The notes under the pieces are model-generated. The model searched no databases. It was given only the letters and a program-made list of their open reading frames with translations, and was not told the origin of the DNA. From the NCBI GenBank assembly GCA_001602435.1, contig CP012156.1, positions 702,001-766,000 of the forward strand: a stretch of DNA of 64,000 nucleotides. The letters run 5' to 3'. Position numbers and translations under genes: made by a program. Origin of the DNA: Hyphomonadaceae bacterium UKL13-1. GTDB lineage: Bacteria; Pseudomonadota; Alphaproteobacteria; Caulobacterales; Aquidulcibacteraceae. Below are positions 18,189-26,945 of this stretch, piece after piece. Numbering within the stretch: the first letter of the stretch is position 1; each line of letters begins with the position of its first letter.

Positions 18189-19163
18189 TCAGCCTGCCAT
18201 TGTTAGCATCGCAGCAGCCATGATCTTCTCGGGGTCAGGCAGCAGTGCGCGTTCAAGTGCCGGCGCATATGGCATTGGGATGTTCGGCGCAGTCACTCGC
18301 TTGATCGGAGCCTTTAGGGACGAGAAAGCTTCATCTCCTACAACCGCTGCAATGTGGCTCGCAGCGCTGCATCGGTCCCGTGCTTCATCTGCTACCACCA
18401 GTCGCCCGGTCTTTCGTACCGAGGCGACGATCGTGTCTGTATCAAGCGGAACCAAGGTACGTGGATCAATCAGTTCGACCGAGACACCATCTTCTTTCAA
18501 TGCTTTGGCGGCCCTCAGGGCGTGGTTCACGCACGACCCGATTGCCACGATCGTGATGTCGGTGCCTTCCTGTAAGACCGAGGCCTTGCCGTAGGGCACT
18601 AAAAAATCTGAATCTTCGGAGACTTCGCCTGCTGTTGCTCCACGCACGCGTGGAAGCAGGAAGATCGTTGGATTAAAGCCGCGTAAAGCGGACTTCATCA
18701 ATCCCTTAGCATCGGCCGGTGTGGCCGGCACGGCGATGTTGATGCCCCCAAGGTTCATAAACATCGGATAGGGCGTGTCGGAGTGCTGCGCGCCTGTGGA
18801 AGTTCCCGCGCCAATTGCCGCTACGAAAGTTACCGGCAGGCGCGCTTGCCCGCCTGTCATGAGCCGAAGCTTTGCCGCCTGATTCGCAATTCCATCGAAA
18901 CCAGTTAGCGCGAAATTGGAAAACATTAGGTGACAGATTGTTGGGGTACCCGCCATCGCCGCCCCGACTGCCATGCCGGTCATGGCGGACTCTGAGATTG
19001 GTGTGTTGCGCACCCGCCCGCTGCCAAACCTAGCATGCAAGCCACGTGTGTCACCAAACATACTGACTTCTACGTCTTCGCCGAACAAGACAATCCGTTC
19101 GTTTCGTTCCATTTCTTCGAAATAGGCCGCGTTTATGGCCTGAGTCAGTCTCATCTTAACCAT
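18189..19163 (-). CDS. 2-oxo acid dehydrogenase E1, beta subunit
   Basis: A 324-residue protein with the transketolase-like pyrimidine-binding and C-terminal domains of E1-beta from pyruvate, acetoin or branched-chain dehydrogenases. Features include F-G-E-D-V-E-V near residue 25, N-T-P-I-S-E-S-A near 55, and D-P-R-T-L-V-P-L-D in the C-terminal half. With the alpha subunit it decarboxylates a 2-oxo acid using thiamine diphosphate. The start at 19163 is preferred over an ATG at 19253 because it follows the E1-alpha stop by 7 bases with GAGGA in place. No E2 acyltransferase or E3 gene is nearby; only a lone lipoyl domain occurs at 26666. Confidence 0.92.
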   Translation of the reverse strand: MVKMRLTQAINAAYFEEMERNERIVLFGEDVEVSMFGDTRGLHARFGSGRVRNTPISESAMTGMAVGAAMAGTPTICHLMFSNFALTGFDGIANQAAKLRLMTGGQARLPVTFVAAIGAGTSTGAQHSDTPYPMFMNLGGINIAVPATPADAKGLMKSALRGFNPTIFLLPRVRGATAGEVSEDSDFLVPYGKASVLQEGTDITIVAIGSCVNHALRAAKALKEDGVSVELIDPRTLVPLDTDTIVASVRKTGRLVVADEARDRCSAASHIAAVVGDEAFSSLKAPIKRVTAPNIPMPYAPALERALLPDPEKIMAAAMLTMAG

Positions 19164-19170
19164 GGGTTCC

Positions 19171-20178
19171 TCACGGACGCTGATCAACAAATACGGATGA
19201 AAGGACGCGTTCCATTCCGGGTGGTTCGCTCTCATGAGCGAACTGGAGGGCATCCTTCACCTCTGCTGCGACATTGGCTTCCAGAGCTTCGATGTCGGTA
19301 GCTGTTAAGGCTGAAAGCTCGACAAGGCGTTGCGCTAGGCGCGGGATTGGATCACGGGTCCGCCACTGGTCGATTTCGCCTTCACTGCGATAGGGCGCCT
19401 GAAGGAACCCGTCCTCAGCTTCCAAATGCCCTCTCAAGCGATAGGTCTTGGCCTCAATGAAACTGGGTCCTTCGCCTTTTCTTGCGCGGTCGATCGCGAC
19501 CGCTGCGACGGCCCAGACGGCTTCCAGGTCATTGCCGTCAATAACTTCGGTGGGCATGCCAAAAGCTCGTGCGCGGTCGGCTATCAAACCCGCATTCACC
19601 GTGGCGGATGCTGAAAACTCCGAATAACCATTATACTCACATACTAGGAGTAGCGGGAGCTTCCACAGGACGGCGATGTTCATGACTTCGGACAGAATCC
19701 CTTGGCTTGAGGCACCGTCGCCAAAAAAGGCGACAGCGACCTGACCTTGCCCCGCGACCTGCGCGGAAAGCGCAGCACCCGCTGCTAGGCCGATCCCACC
19801 ACCAACAATGCCGTTCGCACCGATCATGCCCTTGGATAGATCAGTGACGTGCATGGAGCCGCCCAATCCGCCGCATGCTCCAGAAGATTTCCCATGAACC
19901 TCAGCGATTAAGGACCTTGCTGAACCACCCTTGGCGAGAAAATGCCCGTGGCCACGGTGGGTGCTGCCAACATAGTCATCATCGGATAGATGGTCGCAAA
20001 CCGCCACGGCAATGGCTTCTTGACCCGCGCACAAATGGACATTGCCGGGCAACTCACCGGAGCGGGAGTCTGCCCCCAGTTGTTCTTCGGTGCGACGGAT
20101 AAGCAGCATGCGTTCGAGCATGGCTTTGAGCCGCTCTGGCCCAGGCGTAAAATTGTGATGGAGATCTGACTGGCTCAT
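19171..20178 (-). CDS. 2-oxo acid dehydrogenase E1, alpha subunit
   Basis: A 335-residue thiamine-diphosphate enzyme. It shows S-T-H-R-G-H-G-H-F near residue 75, the glycine-rich G-G-L-G-G-S-M-H near 105, and the cofactor motif G-D-G-A-S-S-Q-G followed by E-Y-N-G-Y-S-E-F. In most relatives the latter reads E-N-N; here the first Asn is Tyr. The arrangement resembles acetoin or pyruvate dehydrogenase E1-alpha. The ATG at 20178 has GGAAAG upstream; the open frame extends to 20214 without support. Two GntR-type boxes lie just upstream, so transcription is probably controlled there. Confidence 0.92.
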   Translation of the reverse strand: MSQSDLHHNFTPGPERLKAMLERMLLIRRTEEQLGADSRSGELPGNVHLCAGQEAIAVAVCDHLSDDDYVGSTHRGHGHFLAKGGSARSLIAEVHGKSSGACGGLGGSMHVTDLSKGMIGANGIVGGGIGLAAGAALSAQVAGQGQVAVAFFGDGASSQGILSEVMNIAVLWKLPLLLVCEYNGYSEFSASATVNAGLIADRARAFGMPTEVIDGNDLEAVWAVAAVAIDRARKGEGPSFIEAKTYRLRGHLEAEDGFLQAPYRSEGEIDQWRTRDPIPRLAQRLVELSALTATDIEALEANVAAEVKDALQFAHESEPPGMERVLSSVFVDQRP

Positions 20179-20231
20179 AGTCTTTCCGGGGTTCTGCCAT
20201 ACTTGCAGGCACACTGACCGGAATTCTATTT

Positions 20232-20242
20232 TTGTGCAACAA
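20232..20242. promoter_or_regulatory. Putative GntR/FCD operator
   Basis: TTGTGCAACAA, the reverse complement form of the TTGT-TGC-ACAA box, lies 54 bp before the E1-alpha start. Confidence 0.7.
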
Positions 20243-20317
20243 TTATTGCCTGTTATTTTCTAAAAATGCAGTCAAAGCCGCGATTCATTTTTCATTTTCG
20301 CTACGATTCTCAATTTT

Positions 20318-20328
20318 TTGTTGCACAT
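20318..20328. promoter_or_regulatory. Putative GntR/FCD operator
   Basis: TTGTTGCACAT matches the box in 10 of 11 positions. It lies immediately after the gntR stop codon and upstream of E1-alpha; the pair with 20232 could allow cooperative binding. Confidence 0.65.
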
Positions 20329-20329
20329 A

Positions 20330-20995
20330 TCATTCATCGTTGCCATTCAAATCAAGCCAAATTTCGCGACATTCTTTGCGGACGGATTCGACATGCAGCC
20401 GCATGAGAAGTTCGCTGCGTGTCTTGTCGCCAATGGCTAGAGCCTCAAAAAGTTGTTCGTGTTGCTCAACCGAGCCAGCATTTTCTGTCGCTCTGCCATG
20501 CTTGAGGTAGAGGCTCTGTGTGAAGTTTTCGACCCGCGACGCAATCTCGAGCAATATTGGGCTGCCACCAGCTTGATGAATCAAGCGATGGAATTGGATG
20601 TTAAGCTCGAGGAACCGTTGATCATCATCCGGATGTGTTGAGATAAGTTGCTTTTGAAGGTCGAGGATCGATTTCAACTCCGCCAGTTTTTCAGGAGTTA
20701 TCCGCAAAGCAGCAAGCCCTGCGAGATAGCTTTCAAGAAAGGCAAGAAAGTCGAAGATCTCCTCAGCGTGGATTTCGTCAACATCTGCAACATAACTGCG
20801 CTTGTTGGCGCCGATTGTAACAAACCCTTCATCTGCTAGTCGGCGAATGGCCTGTCTCACCGGCGTACGGCTGGTCTCGCAAAGTTCACTAAGTTCTTCT
20901 TCCCGCAAGTGAGAGCCGGGTGGGAAAGTGCCGCTTAAAATGGCTTTCCGGATCGTTTGATATGTACGCAGCTTGGCGGTTGGCAAAACAGTCAT
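20330..20995 (-). CDS. GntR-family regulator, FCD (FadR-like) type
   Basis: A 221-residue regulator. An N-terminal winged helix (L-R-E-E-E-L-S-E-L-C-E-T-S-R-T-P-V-R-Q-A) is followed by an all-helical FCD ligand domain. The FCD histidines that hold a metal in this family appear as H136 in F-H-R-L-I-H and H178 in E-Q-H-E-Q-L. Regulators of this kind sense organic acids and usually repress catabolic genes. The gene sits between an aldehyde dehydrogenase and the E1 genes in the same direction. Eight copies of a TTGT-N3-ACAA-like box around region B, including two directly next to this gene, make it the probable regulator of the whole region. Confidence 0.93.
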   Translation of the reverse strand: MTVLPTAKLRTYQTIRKAILSGTFPPGSHLREEELSELCETSRTPVRQAIRRLADEGFVTIGANKRSYVADVDEIHAEEIFDFLAFLESYLAGLAALRITPEKLAELKSILDLQKQLISTHPDDDQRFLELNIQFHRLIHQAGGSPILLEIASRVENFTQSLYLKHGRATENAGSVEQHEQLFEALAIGDKTRSELLMRLHVESVRKECREIWLDLNGNDE

Positions 20996-21054
20996 CCCTG
21001 AAGTGTGATCTCACCTACCATCCACTAAGTCATTTACAAAATTGGTCAACATCT

Positions 21055-22551
21055 TCAGAGGCGGACAACGATACTCTTCGTCTGTGTCAGTTCCTCGATA
21101 CCCTGCCGTCCAGCCTCTCGGCCCCAACCCGATTGTCGATAGCCCCCGGTGGGCATCGCCTCGTCAAGCATCGCGTAGCAGTTTATCCAAACTGAGCCAG
21201 CGCGAATTTCTGCTGCAGCACGATGGGCTATCGATAGGCTGGAAGTGAACACCCCAGATGCAAGCCCGTATGGCGTGTCATTAGCAAGTGCGATCGCTTC
21301 TTCAAACGTATCAAATGGCATGATGCACAGAACGGGCCCAAAGATCTCTTCTCGCACAATGGATGCGTGGCAAGACTGAGGTACGATCACAGTGGGTTCG
21401 ACAAAATACCCACCGCGAGCCAGCCGATTGCCGCCGGTGACAATCCGGTCCCCGCTTGCTCGCGCAGCTTCGATGTGCCCCATGACGCTGCCAAGCTGGC
21501 GTGCTGAAACAAGTGGCCCAAGCTCCGTTTCAGACTCTAGTCCATGACCAAGTTTCATAGAGGCCGCAATTCGGGCAACACCCTCTACGACGTCTTTAAA
21601 TATGCCGCGCTGGACATAGACTCGAGTCCCGGCGAAGCAAATCTGGCCCGAATTCATGAAAACGGCTTCTGCAAGTGCTGGAATGGTAGCTTCAAGATCG
21701 GCATCTTCGAAGACGAGTATCGGCGACTTCCCGCCAAGTTCGAGACCAACGCGTTTGAGATTTCCGAGTGCCAGGCGTGCGACTTCCTTTCCGGTCGCTG
21801 TCGATCCCGTGAACGAGATCATGTCGACATCCCGGTGGGCGGCCAGATGGGCGCCAGCGACTGCGCCCGTGCCTGGTACAATGTTTACAACTCCATCTGG
21901 GAAGTCAGCCTCGGCCATGAGCTCCCCCAAACGAAGAGCAGACACTGGCGTGAGTTCTGATGGTTTGAGTACAACAGTGTTGCCGGCTGCTAAGGCTGGA
22001 CCGATCTTCGCAAGCGCCATCAAAGTAGGCACATTCCAAGGCGAGATGGCGCCGATTACCCCTAATGGCTCGCGCAGCATATAGGCATGGTGCGCTGGGC
22101 CAAACGCTCCTGGCGGCCGGGTGTCCGGCATTGAGATCGCTGTCGTTGAGCCTTCAATCTTGGTGCACCAGCCCGCGTAATATCGAAGCGCCTCTGCGGG
22201 TCCGATGCCGCTTAGGAATTCCGCCAAGCCTAACGGCATTCCCTGATTCAAGGTGTCTAGATAGGCGAGCTCTCCCGCATTTTCTTCGACTAAGTCCGCT
22301 AGCCGCCAAAGGCGCTTGGCGCGATCTGCAGGAGGCATGCGCCGCCAGTTTGGGGAATCAAAGGCGCTCCTGGCTGCAGCAACCGCTAGGTCGACATCTG
22401 CTTCCGCGGCTAGAGCGGCCGAACCAATGACTTGCTCGGTTGCTGGATCGATCAATTCTTGCGTACCGCCGTTACCTTCGCGCCATTGTCCGCCAATAAG
22501 GAGAGGGCGAGACTTTTCAAGGTAGATTCGTGCCTTGTTTTCGGGCGACAT
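21055..22551 (-). CDS. NAD(P)-dependent aldehyde dehydrogenase
   Basis: A 498-residue aldehyde dehydrogenase. It shows S-P-W-N-V-P near residue 165, the cofactor-loop F-T-G-S-T-A-T-G, the general-base Glu in L-E-L-G-G-K-S-P and the catalytic Cys in N-S-G-Q-I-C-F-A-G. The sequence resembles phenylacetaldehyde/betaine-aldehyde type enzymes, oxidising an aldehyde to the acid. The ATG at 22551 is preferred; a TTG at 22563 is in frame. It leads the operon that continues with gntR, E1-alpha, E1-beta and the VOC gene, and a GntR box lies 165 bp upstream. An arylacetaldehyde substrate would fit the aromatic theme (inference). Confidence 0.92.
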   Translation of the reverse strand: MSPENKARIYLEKSRPLLIGGQWREGNGGTQELIDPATEQVIGSAALAAEADVDLAVAAARSAFDSPNWRRMPPADRAKRLWRLADLVEENAGELAYLDTLNQGMPLGLAEFLSGIGPAEALRYYAGWCTKIEGSTTAISMPDTRPPGAFGPAHHAYMLREPLGVIGAISPWNVPTLMALAKIGPALAAGNTVVLKPSELTPVSALRLGELMAEADFPDGVVNIVPGTGAVAGAHLAAHRDVDMISFTGSTATGKEVARLALGNLKRVGLELGGKSPILVFEDADLEATIPALAEAVFMNSGQICFAGTRVYVQRGIFKDVVEGVARIAASMKLGHGLESETELGPLVSARQLGSVMGHIEAARASGDRIVTGGNRLARGGYFVEPTVIVPQSCHASIVREEIFGPVLCIMPFDTFEEAIALANDTPYGLASGVFTSSLSIAHRAAAEIRAGSVWINCYAMLDEAMPTGGYRQSGWGREAGRQGIEELTQTKSIVVRL

Positions 22552-22715
22552 GTTGTAACTCAATGCATAAACTTAGCATTTTATGTGGACCATTTTATCT
22601 CGTCCGTCAACCATGCTCGAAGCGGAGGATTGGTGCAGTTTCCTTTCAAATAAGTACTATCTGGATATAGAAGACCGTGTGGTGCTGAATAAGTATCACT
22701 TAAGTTCCTTCAATT

Positions 22716-22726
22716 TTGTTGTACAA
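22716..22726. promoter_or_regulatory. Putative GntR/FCD operator
   Basis: TTGTTGTACAA keeps both arms of the box, with GT for GC in the spacer. It lies in the gap between the divergent aldehyde dehydrogenase and MFS genes and could control both. Confidence 0.65.
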
Positions 22727-22816
22727 AAATAAGGGTGCTTGCTTGACCAATCCCGATGCCTCGCTTAGCCAAACTGGAGGGCCGATAAAGATGGAAGCCA
22801 AAGGAGTGAGCGGATA

Positions 22817-23989
22817 ATGGACCGACTAAAAGCCGAATTTAATCCGTCTTCACCCCGCGCCGTAGCCGCTGGTGTGTACATGGGCGTGATGGGAGCCGAA
22901 GTTTTCATCGTGCAGCCGGGCTTCGTACAGGGTCTGGTAGAGCATATGAGGTTCTCGGAAGCGGAGGCAGGACTTATCGCTTCGATAGAAATGGCGGGCT
23001 TTGCCGCAATGACAATTCTGCTCATTTATCTCACGCGACAGCTTAACTGGCGGCACATGCTTTCCGCTTGCATTGCCCTGACAATAGTCGGCCAGTTTGG
23101 GTCCATGCTAACAGGCGAGCTAACCTCATTTGCGGCTATGCGTTTCATTGCCGGCCTTGGTTGCGGCGGCATCGTTTCTATCGGCTTCGCCGCAATTGGT
23201 CTAACTGATAGGCCGGATAGGAACTTCGGCATTCTTGTCGCATTCTCAGGTGTGTATGGGGCCATCGTACTTGGGTTTATGCCTACCCTTTATGGGTATG
23301 CGGGGATGCAAGGCCTTCTTTTCTTCTTCGCAGCATTCGCTGCGCTTGGCTTTCCTTTGGTGGGATGGCTGCCGACTTCTGGCGGTGTCGTGCAGGCCGA
23401 CATTCAGGCAAGATCTCCGCTTCCTTTAGGGCTAACCATTTCTGCGCTTGGTGCCATGTTTGCGTACTTTTTGGCGCAAGGGGTGATCTGGACATACCTT
23501 TTCCGGATTGCCATTGATGGCGGGCTTACCGAACCGCAGGCAGCATTTGGTCTAACGATCGCGCAATTCGCGGGCATTTTGGGTGCGTTGATCCCGACCA
23601 TCGTCGGGGCGCGCTTCGGGCGGACGGTCATGCTGGCAATAGCCATTTCAGCTGGCGTAGTTCCGCTACTTTACTTCCTCTTCGGCACGATCAGTGCACT
23701 CAGCTACGCGATTGCGGTGTGTGTCTACAATTTCGGCTTCAACAAGACGCATCCTTATCTTCTTGCAACCATGGCTTCTTTTGACGGATCGGGACGTGTT
23801 GTGACCTATGCTGTTGCGTTACAGACACTTGGCCTTGCCGTTGGTCCGGCAGTTGGCGCTTGGCTGCTTGGCGGGAACGCCTTCGCCGGCGTTCACTGGT
23901 TCGGAATAGCCGCCTTTGTGACCTCCTTTGCGCTGATCCTGGTTCCGGCGCTTCATCAGTCGGCGCAGACGCGAGCGGCGGCCAGCTAA
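22817..23989 (+). CDS. MFS transporter
   Basis: A 390-residue integral membrane protein with about 12 hydrophobic segments and the 6+6 layout of the major facilitator superfamily. The loop after segment 2 reads L-T-R-Q-L-N-W-R, a weak version of the usual MFS loop motif. It presumably moves the substrate or an intermediate of region B over the inner membrane. A GntR box lies 90 bp upstream and two more lie between this gene and the TonB receptor that follows. GGAGTGAGCGG precedes the ATG. Confidence 0.88.
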   Translation: MDRLKAEFNPSSPRAVAAGVYMGVMGAEVFIVQPGFVQGLVEHMRFSEAEAGLIASIEMAGFAAMTILLIYLTRQLNWRHMLSACIALTIVGQFGSMLTGELTSFAAMRFIAGLGCGGIVSIGFAAIGLTDRPDRNFGILVAFSGVYGAIVLGFMPTLYGYAGMQGLLFFFAAFAALGFPLVGWLPTSGGVVQADIQARSPLPLGLTISALGAMFAYFLAQGVIWTYLFRIAIDGGLTEPQAAFGLTIAQFAGILGALIPTIVGARFGRTVMLAIAISAGVVPLLYFLFGTISALSYAIAVCVYNFGFNKTHPYLLATMASFDGSGRVVTYAVALQTLGLAVGPAVGAWLLGGNAFAGVHWFGIAAFVTSFALILVPALHQSAQTRAAAS

Positions 23990-24027
23990 AGCATCATTGT
24001 GTCAGATAAGGCGATGATCTGTCATTT

Positions 24028-24038
24028 TTGTTGCACAT
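24028..24038. promoter_or_regulatory. Putative GntR/FCD operator
   Basis: TTGTTGCACAT, identical to the copy at 20318, lies 39 bp after the MFS stop and 220 bp before the next TonB receptor. Confidence 0.6.
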
Positions 24039-24189
24039 ATTTGGTGGGGTGCGCCCATGGGATACCTTGAGCGCTCGACAGTTTTGGATGCCTTTGTGCC
24101 ACTTTTGAGCAATAAATGGGATTTATATCACAGATCTGTGTCCAAAAGTCTCTCGCCCCATGCTGCCCTATGAGCCAGGGTTCATTTTT

Positions 24190-24200
24190 TTGTTGCACAA
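24190..24200. promoter_or_regulatory. Putative GntR/FCD operator
   Basis: TTGTTGCACAA, identical to the copy at 13807, lies 58 bp before the TonB receptor start, so both receptors of region B have the same box at a similar place. Confidence 0.7.
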
Positions 24201-24258
24201 TTTGTGATGTTACGATAATCACAAGAAAACCCGACAAACGGGTATTGGGGAGAAAAAT

Positions 24259-26577
24259 ATGTCATCTGCGTTTGGTCGATCCTTACTGGCCGCAGCATCG
24301 CTTGCAGCATTCGTAACCCCGGCTTCAGCTCAGGAAGTTCCGCCTGCGGTGGATGACAACTCCGGGGGAGTCGAGGTCGTTATTGTGACCGCTCAAAAGC
24401 GCTCGCAAAACCTTCAGGATGTGCCAGTCGCCATTACCGCATTTAATGCGAATACGATCAATCGACTTGGGCTCAGTTCGTCTGAAGATCTCGCAGCTTT
24501 TACGCCCAGCCTAAACTATCAACCCGCTGGAGGCATTGGTTCAAGTATCGGTATTCGTGGCATCCAGGATCAGAACTTCACCTTTAACCAGGTAGGCTCC
24601 GTGGCGGTGGTAGTCGACGAGGTGGCGCTGAACTCCCCTAACCTAAATACGTTTGCATTGTTCGACATTTCGCGGATCGAGGTTCTTCGTGGGCCACAAG
24701 TAACGCTATTTGGTCGCAGTACTACCGGCGGCGCACTTAACATCACCACACGGCAAGCTCGCGTAGGCGAGGACAGAAACGGCGAAGCGTCGGTAAGTTA
24801 CGGGCAGTTCAACTCGATTGATGTTCAAGGTGCTGTCGGTGCGCCAATCGGCGACAAGTTTGCGTTTCGTCTCGCGGGCCAGTCCCAAACCCGCGACGGA
24901 ATCCAGAAAAATGTGACGCGCGGTGGGCGGACGGGCGAACGCGACAGATATGCAGTTCGGGGCTCTTTAGCCTTTAGTCCATCTGAAAAATTCCGGGCAA
25001 CCTATTCCAGCCTCTATGGGCAGGACAATGGTCAGCAGCCCAATTACTTGCCAATTGGATTTCTCCAGCCAGGCGGAGGAGCGACCCCATGTTCCAATCC
25101 AAGCCGCCAGCCTGGCAACGGCTGTGCAGACCCCTATGGTTTTGTTTCACCGGGTAAGTTCAAAGAGAGCTATTCCAACTTCCCAAGCTTCGCCCATTCT
25201 GAAGTTTTCGGAAACACTGTAACTATGGCTCTAGACGTCGGACCGGTCACCCTGTCGTCGATTGGTTCGGTCATTGATCACTCCATCAGCCGCCAAGAGG
25301 ATGTCGACTCTGGTCCTAACGGGCGGGTTGAGGTGCACAACGATGTCGACACCACTCAGAAGTCACAAGAATTCCGTGTGGCTACCAATGGCAAAGACAA
25401 GCCGTTCAACTTTGTTGGTGGTTTGTTCTTGTTTGAAGAAGAGAATTCCGGGCATGTTGCGCGCAGCATTCTGACGGCCGGTATTGGGACTGCTCCTATC
25501 GGTCTCAATTCACTTATCTTCAATCAAAAAACGGAGATTACCTCGGCTTACGGCCAGTTTGATTTCAAGCTTTCTGAGCGTTTCAGCTTAGTTGCCGGTG
25601 CCCGTTACTCGGATGAATCAAAGAGTGGCAGTGCTCGCTCTTACAGGCGCACGGGGGCCGGCGCTGCTGCATGGACCAATTTCGCGCCTGCAATTGGAAC
25701 CCATCTTGAAGCGTCTTCGCTTATAGCTTTGTCGAACCCCGCGCAGAATTCAACTGATGTGCCTTTCGGCAAATCTTGGACCAATTGGGGCGGCAAGGTT
25801 GGCATCAACTTCAAGCCGAGCTCAGATGCGCTGCTTTATGCGAGCGTTTCTAAGGGGTTCAAAGGCGGGACCTTTAACCTAATTCCAGCCTATAATCTTC
25901 AGGTCGCACAACCTATAGCCAACCTTCAAAGAGGCGTGGATCCGGAGGAGATCACATCATATGAGGCCGGCACAAAGCTTCAATTGTTTGATCGAAAACT
26001 CCAATTGAACATCGCAGGCTTCTTGAGCGATTACGAAAATCAGCAGGTCTTCACTTTCGTTGGAGGTGCTGCTGCACTCCTCAATGCTGGCAAGGCTAGC
26101 ATCAATGGCATCGAAGCAGAACTGACGTGGGCTCCCGACGGTGGATGGCTTGTCCAGGGTGGAATAGGACTACTTGATGCCAAGTACGACAGCTTTTTCC
26201 TTCCCGAGGAAGCGGGCGGACCTGACTTCTCGGGGAAACGAACTCCCCATACGCCAAAGGCTACCTTTACGGGGCTTGTGCAGAAGTCCTTTGATATTGG
26301 CGACAATGAATTAAGTGCCCAGATCAGCTTCAAGCAAACCAGCAGCCAATTTGCTAGCTTCAAGAATGGCGCGGATGACTTCCTGCCAAGTCGCACGACT
26401 TTTGATGTTCGAATTCGGTACTTGTTTGGTGAGGATCAGCAGCTGGAACTTGCCGCCTTTGGCAAGAACATTTTCGACGAGCGCTTCTGTCAAACAATCC
26501 AGCCAGGTTCATTCACCAACCAATGCATTGTCAATGAACCGGGCACTTATGGTGTTAAACTCGGCATGAAATTCTAA
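24259..26577 (+). CDS. TonB-dependent outer-membrane receptor
   Basis: A 772-residue receptor. The signal peptide ends near residue 25 (A-S-A-Q), with TonB-box-like E-V-V-I-V-T-A-Q-K-R near 37. The plug contains R-G-P-Q-V-T-L-F-G-R-S-T-T-G-G, and the barrel ends G-V-K-L-G-M-K-F. GGGGAGA precedes the ATG. Two GntR boxes lie upstream. A hairpin and then the lipoyl-domain and arylsulfotransferase genes follow in the same direction. The receptor is therefore probably made together with the exported sulfur-ester enzyme, in keeping with uptake of a sulfated aromatic compound (inference). Confidence 0.93.
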   Translation: MSSAFGRSLLAAASLAAFVTPASAQEVPPAVDDNSGGVEVVIVTAQKRSQNLQDVPVAITAFNANTINRLGLSSSEDLAAFTPSLNYQPAGGIGSSIGIRGIQDQNFTFNQVGSVAVVVDEVALNSPNLNTFALFDISRIEVLRGPQVTLFGRSTTGGALNITTRQARVGEDRNGEASVSYGQFNSIDVQGAVGAPIGDKFAFRLAGQSQTRDGIQKNVTRGGRTGERDRYAVRGSLAFSPSEKFRATYSSLYGQDNGQQPNYLPIGFLQPGGGATPCSNPSRQPGNGCADPYGFVSPGKFKESYSNFPSFAHSEVFGNTVTMALDVGPVTLSSIGSVIDHSISRQEDVDSGPNGRVEVHNDVDTTQKSQEFRVATNGKDKPFNFVGGLFLFEEENSGHVARSILTAGIGTAPIGLNSLIFNQKTEITSAYGQFDFKLSERFSLVAGARYSDESKSGSARSYRRTGAGAAAWTNFAPAIGTHLEASSLIALSNPAQNSTDVPFGKSWTNWGGKVGINFKPSSDALLYASVSKGFKGGTFNLIPAYNLQVAQPIANLQRGVDPEEITSYEAGTKLQLFDRKLQLNIAGFLSDYENQQVFTFVGGAAALLNAGKASINGIEAELTWAPDGGWLVQGGIGLLDAKYDSFFLPEEAGGPDFSGKRTPHTPKATFTGLVQKSFDIGDNELSAQISFKQTSSQFASFKNGADDFLPSRTTFDVRIRYLFGEDQQLELAAFGKNIFDERFCQTIQPGSFTNQCIVNEPGTYGVKLGMKF

Positions 26578-26600
26578 GTGATCATCACTATAGCTCTGTG

Positions 26601-26634
26601 CTGTATGTGGTCATCGTGAGACGGCCACATACAG
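26601..26634 (+). terminator. Intercistronic hairpin without T-tract
   Basis: CTGTATGTGG (26601-26610) pairs perfectly with CCACATACAG (26625-26634), and two further pairs can form inside. No run of T follows. It may act as a processing site or mRNA stabiliser that sets a high receptor level relative to the downstream genes. Confidence 0.55.
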
Positions 26635-26665
26635 TCCCGGAGAACACCAGCGGGAACTTTTTATC

Positions 26666-26905
26666 GTGAAAATCAAGCTAAAGCTGCCTAGATTCGGAAT
26701 GAATATGGAGGAAGCCACAATTGTAAAGTGGCACAAAAAAGTCGGCGAGAGTTTTGTCGAGGGCGACCCAATATACGAGGTTGAGACCGATAAGGTGACC
26801 CAAGTCGTCGACGCCTCGGGCAATGGCACAATGCTTGAAATCCTCGTTCCCGAAGGTGAAGAGGCACAAGTTGGCGATGCAATATGTGTAGTGGAGGCAG
26901 GCTGA
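26666..26905 (+). CDS. Free-standing E2-type lipoyl domain protein
   Basis: This 79-residue protein consists of one biotinyl/lipoyl domain and nothing else. It has P-R-F-G-M-N-M-E-E-A-T-I at the start and E-T-D-K-V-T with the lysine (about residue 43) that normally carries lipoate. It matches the N-terminal lipoyl domain of E2 acyltransferases, not the GcvH type. The start is GTG at 26666 with GGGAAC upstream. No E2 catalytic or E3-binding domain follows. With the E1 genes at 18189-20178 it is the only other part of a 2-oxo acid dehydrogenase in the window, so it may accept the acyl group from that E1. Confidence 0.9.
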   Translation: MKIKLKLPRFGMNMEEATIVKWHKKVGESFVEGDPIYEVETDKVTQVVDASGNGTMLEILVPEGEEAQVGDAICVVEAG

Positions 26906-26945
26906 ACCTGTCCTGCTTTGGTATCAGACTATGGGATAAGCTAGC

